Below, piece by piece: positions 4,003 through 6,276 of a stretch of 6,276 nt of DNA; positions within the stretch are counted from its first letter, which is position 1; each line of letters begins with the position of its first letter. A program made the position numbers and the translations under genes. The stretch covers positions 1 to 6,276 of the forward strand of contig JAFWRL010000264.1 of the NCBI GenBank assembly GCA_017520105.1, written 5' to 3'. This stretch comes from Fibrobacter sp. GTDB lineage: Bacteria > Fibrobacterota > Fibrobacteria > Fibrobacterales > Fibrobacteraceae. Below the pieces are notes generated by a model. It ran no database searches, had not been told where the DNA came from, and was given only the letters and a program-made list of their open reading frames with translations.

Positions 4003-6162
4003 CTACCTTGCGGAAGAGACCATAAACTTCTTTCGACCGTCAAAACTCTTGAGCATATAGACGCCCTGCGTAAATCCTGCTTCGGCAAGCGCCGTGGCAG
4101 GAGTCTTGCCCCTCAGATTGACAGTGCCGACCTGCTTGCCCGCGACATTGAACACACGATACGATGTGACGGAATTGACATCGAACTTCATACGCGGAGC
4201 AATGCCATCAGTACCCGGCCCGTCCTGCTTTTCGGCCTTGCCGATAGAGAACCAGTCGATATTCACGTTATTGCCCGTGATGGTCAAACGGATGATGTGC
4301 TTGCCCTTGGTGAGTTTGGCCGTACCGGCCTCGAATTCCTTATAAACGCTCCAGTCGTCGCCCGTCTTCGTGACCTTGACCGTATCGCCCATCGGCTTTC
4401 CATCGACAGAGAAGCAGAAGCCAGAATTTTCGGCACCCGAAGAAGCATTCGCCACAATCGGATAATCGCCATCTTCAGCCACATCGACAGTATATTCCAT
4501 CCATTCGCCAGCGTTCGTGTAGCCAATCGCCATGCCCGAACCGCCAAGCACAACGTCAACGCCATCTTCCGCACGGAACTCGGCATCGCCCTGGTTGTCG
4601 GTATCGTTATCGCTATAAGAATCGTTGCCCGCGCCGTAACCCGGCTTATCGAAAATTTCCGCTTCAATCTTGCCCGGAATTGATGCAGCCTTGTCGCCAT
4701 ACGGCGTCTGCGGTTCCGGCTCACGCTTGGTGCCCTGGAACTCCCATTCCAAAATGCCCATGGTGGAATCCCTGCTTCCCTTGAACACGAAGAACAGTTC
4801 ATCGACAACGCCGCTAAGACCTGTCATGGCGCAATCGTTGTCCGTATAGCTTTTCCAGCCGTCAGTCTTTGCCAGTTCGCAAGTACCGGCGAGCGAACCG
4901 CTCACGCTACCCTTGTGGATTTCAACCTTGTTGCCGTCACCCACGTTGGCAGCCTTGATGCGAAGGTTCTCCGCACCCTTACCGAAATCAACACCACTCA
5001 CGCGAATCCAGGATTCCTTGGTCGCAAGCGGAGTCAGCACATGCACCACAGCCTGGCCCCTGGTGTAATCGGTACGGCTGCGAACATTGCGCTGCTTGGA
5101 ACTCGTGAGCGCCTTATAAGTCTGATACGGGTCAAATTTGCCCACCTGAGCCGGGCCCGCATCCGTGAACTTCACGACATTCATCTTGTCGCCATTCCAA
5201 GTCAGTTCATCAATCGACACACTTCTGTGGTTACCCGTCGTCGTAGGCGTCTGACCGTTAGTGAGTTTCGGCTTTTCAGAAGCCATCACCAGGCGGCGGT
5301 CATGATAAACGGCATACCACTTGTCCTTGAACTTTGCAAAACCGTGGTGGTTGTTGCCGCCCTTGCCGTTAATCTTCGAGGGGTTCTCGATAACGGTACC
5401 CACATAGGTATAAGGGCCCTTGATGTTCTTGGATGTCGCATAGCTGATATTCTGGCTCTGGTCGTTGTAGCTCAAGTAGTAAGTACCATTGCGCTTGTGC
5501 AAGTAAGAAGCTTCGAAAGAGCGGTTTGCGCCCTTGAGCTGCGTCTTAGAATTCACGTTCAGCTCGACCTTGTCATAAGAAAGCTTGCTGAATTCGAACA
5601 AGTCGAAGTTGTTGCCGTAACCACGGCTGCCGCCACTACCGCCGCCGAACGTCATGTAGGACTTGCCATCTTCGTCAATGAAAATAGCCGGGTCAAAGCA
5701 CCACGAAATACCATCGCAACCGGTAACGCCACCGCCACCAACCAAAAGTTTGCCCACCGGATCATGGTACGGACCAGCCACATTCTTAGAAGAAACAATA
5801 CCAACGCCACTTGCGCCGTTCGGATAAATTAAGTAAAATACGCCATCAACAACAGCGATACCGGGCGCCCAAATGTTTTTAATGTACGAAACTTCGCGAT
5901 CATGGCTAAGCACCATGCCGTGGTCCGTCCAGTTCTTCATATCCTTGGAACTGAGGATGTAAAGAGAACGAATCGTATAGTCATTCTCACCCGTATTCGG
6001 GCTTTCATCATCAGTATCCGTAAGGATATAGAACTCGTCATCCGTTGCAAAAGCAGCGGGGTCCGCAAGATAATGGTAACTTGAAAGTGGGTTATCGGCC
6101 AAAACAGGGGCCGCAAAACCAAGACCAAACACGGTCAACAAAGCAATTTGCTTCAAACTCAT
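4003..6162 (-). CDS. Secreted GH43 enzyme (probable alpha-L-arabinofuranosidase) with CBM6-like module, CBM6 and C-terminal tail
   Basis: I place the start at the ATG at 6162 (719 residues). The in-frame ATG at 6168 abuts AAGGG with no spacing, whereas 6162 has a 6-nt spacer. The signal peptide ends near residue 22 (APVLA). The GH43 five-bladed propeller spans about 23-335, with the expected carboxylates: base Asp34 (YLADPAAF), Asp157 (CFDPAIF) and acid Glu217 (SFEASYL). A beta-sandwich of CBM6-like character follows (about 355-475; WIRVSGVDFGKG, ending LEWEFQG), then a linker rich in P and E, and a canonical CBM6 (about 493-640; GYTNAGEWMEYTV, VNIDWFSI). Residues 653-719 form a basic tail with FNVAGK and QGVYMLKS motifs. 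The layout matches the modular arabinofuranosidase FSU2269 of F. succinogenes S85 as I recall it (GH43-X19-CBM6-FPm-1). GH43 also includes beta-xylosidases and other activities, so the substrate is inferred. The role would be debranching arabinoxylan beside the GH30 and CE6 enzymes. Confidence 0.93.
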   Translation of the reverse strand: MSLKQIALLTVFGLGFAAPVLADNPLSSYHYLADPAAFATDDEFYILTDTDDESPNTGENDYTIRSLYILSSKDMKNWTDHGMVLSHDREVSYIKNIWAPGIAVVDGVFYLIYPNGASGVGIVSSKNVAGPYHDPVGKLLVGGGGVTGCDGISWCFDPAIFIDEDGKSYMTFGGGSGGSRGYGNNFDLFEFSKLSYDKVELNVNSKTQLKGANRSFEASYLHKRNGTYYLSYNDQSQNISYATSKNIKGPYTYVGTVIENPSKINGKGGNNHHGFAKFKDKWYAVYHDRRLVMASEKPKLTNGQTPTTTGNHRSVSIDELTWNGDKMNVVKFTDAGPAQVGKFDPYQTYKALTSSKQRNVRSRTDYTRGQAVVHVLTPLATKESWIRVSGVDFGKGAENLRIKAANVGDGNKVEIHKGSVSGSLAGTCELAKTDGWKSYTDNDCAMTGLSGVVDELFFVFKGSRDSTMGILEWEFQGTKREPEPQTPYGDKAASIPGKIEAEIFDKPGYGAGNDSYSDNDTDNQGDAEFRAEDGVDVVLGGSGMAIGYTNAGEWMEYTVDVAEDGDYPIVANASSGAENSGFCFSVDGKPMGDTVKVTKTGDDWSVYKEFEAGTAKLTKGKHIIRLTITGNNVNIDWFSIGKAEKQDGPGTDGIAPRMKFDVNSVTSYRVFNVAGKQVGTVNLRGKTPATALAEAGFTQGVYMLKSFDGRKKFMVSSAR
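4251..4680 (-). repeat. CBM6-coding cassette, copy in the GH43 gene
   Basis: This segment encodes about residues 495-638 of the GH43 protein. It is paralogous to segments at about 1640-2078 (GH30 gene) and 1-360 (CE6 gene, cut off). All three open with IPGK(I/V)E(A/V)E followed by FD, share GYT(Q/N)xGEW(L/M)EYTV, and the complete ones end with VN(V/I)DW. The linkers just before are also alike (P-Y/F-x-G/D-K-A). Duplication of one targeting module onto three catalytic domains is the simplest reading. Confidence 0.8.
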
Positions 6163-6168
6163 ACACAT

Positions 6169-6173
6169 CCCTT
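6169..6173 (-). promoter_or_regulatory. Ribosome binding site that decides the GH43 start
   Basis: On the coding strand AAGGG is followed by ATGTGTATG. It touches the first ATG (6168) but lies 6 nt before the second (6162), a normal spacing. A further AAGGA at about 6181-6185 lies too far (about 12 nt) from the first ATG to favour it clearly. The downstream start is therefore preferred; it removes only two residues and leaves the signal peptide intact. Confidence 0.7.
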
Positions 6174-6181
6174 ACTGTTAT

Positions 6182-6198
6182 CCTTGCAAAAATGCAGG
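6182..6198 (-). other. Small hairpin in the GH43 leader
   Basis: On the coding strand CCTGCA pairs with TGCAAGG with one bulged A and a TTTT loop. It covers the upstream AAGG and lies just before the ribosome site at 6169-6173, in a position similar to the leader hairpin of GH30. The stem is short and may be of little effect. Confidence 0.3.
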
Positions 6199-6212
6199 AA
6201 TCTCCATGATGT

Positions 6213-6222
6213 AATTTAAATC
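6213..6222 (-). promoter_or_regulatory. GATTTAAATT box upstream of GH43 (possible -10 region)
   Basis: The coding strand reads GATTTAAATT, ending 50 nt before the start codon at 6162. The identical 10-mer lies at nearly the same distance before the GH30 gene. TAAATT would serve as a -10-like hexamer and give a leader of about 40 nt. No clear -35 box is seen, so this is a candidate only. Confidence 0.45.
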
Positions 6223-6259
6223 ACTTTTCCGCAAAAACCGAACTTTGCCGATTTTTTAT

Positions 6260-6276
6260 CATTGACATTTTGGTAA
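6260..6276 (-). promoter_or_regulatory. Shared 17-nt upstream element, GH43 copy
   Basis: The plus strand reads CATTGACATTTTGGTAA, ending exactly at the window edge. The GH30 upstream region holds the same sequence with one change (16 of 17). On the coding strand it reads TTACCAAAATGTCAATG. It starts 97 nt before the GH43 start codon. The similar distance in both genes suggests a regulator-binding site or upstream promoter part, but no function is shown. The repeat may continue beyond the edge. Confidence 0.55.

Noticed and set aside
4915..5832. Plus-strand open frame of 305 codons opposite the GH43 gene
   Set aside because: Antisense shadow of the GH43 catalytic domain and middle module. 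Its composition (many V, A, H, I) is that of a reverse-strand artefact.

Overview
The window looks like part of a xylan-degradation gene cluster from a Fibrobacter-type bacterium (Fibrobacter succinogenes or a close relative). The evidence is a run of secreted multidomain enzymes. Each has a signal peptide and a different catalytic domain joined by the same proline-rich junction to a near-identical CBM6. The two complete proteins then end in a short basic C-terminal module of the type called FPm-1 in Fibrobacter, which also resembles type IX secretion sorting domains. The organism call is from recognition of these architectures and was not checked by a search.

All three genes lie on the minus strand, so transcription runs from high to low coordinates. 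First comes a GH43 enzyme (4003-6162) with GH43, a CBM6-like module, CBM6 and a C-terminal tail. Next is a GH30 xylanase (1383-3476) with GH30, CBM6 and a tail. Last is a CE6 acetylxylan esterase (from 1269 to the window edge at 1) with CE6 and a CBM6 that is cut off. Together they would hydrolyse the main chain of glucurono(arabino)xylan (GH30), remove arabinose or xylose units (GH43) and deacetylate the polymer (CE6). CBM6 would target each enzyme to the plant wall.

The gaps are informative. The 526-bp gap between the GH43 and GH30 genes (3477-4002) holds no convincing gene. It contains several stem-loops, a canonical G-quadruplex motif on the coding strand, a terminator-like hairpin reading on the plus strand, and the GH30 leader. 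The regions upstream of GH43 and GH30 share a 17-nt element about 100 nt before the start codon and a GATTTAAATT box about 50 nt before it. Both genes are also followed, 11-12 nt after the stop codon, by the same 10-mer on the coding strand, TCCTCCTAAA. The 113-nt GH30-CE6 gap holds a 14-bp stem-loop. These shared non-coding elements are the least explained part of the window. No mobile element, tRNA, rRNA or CRISPR array is visible.
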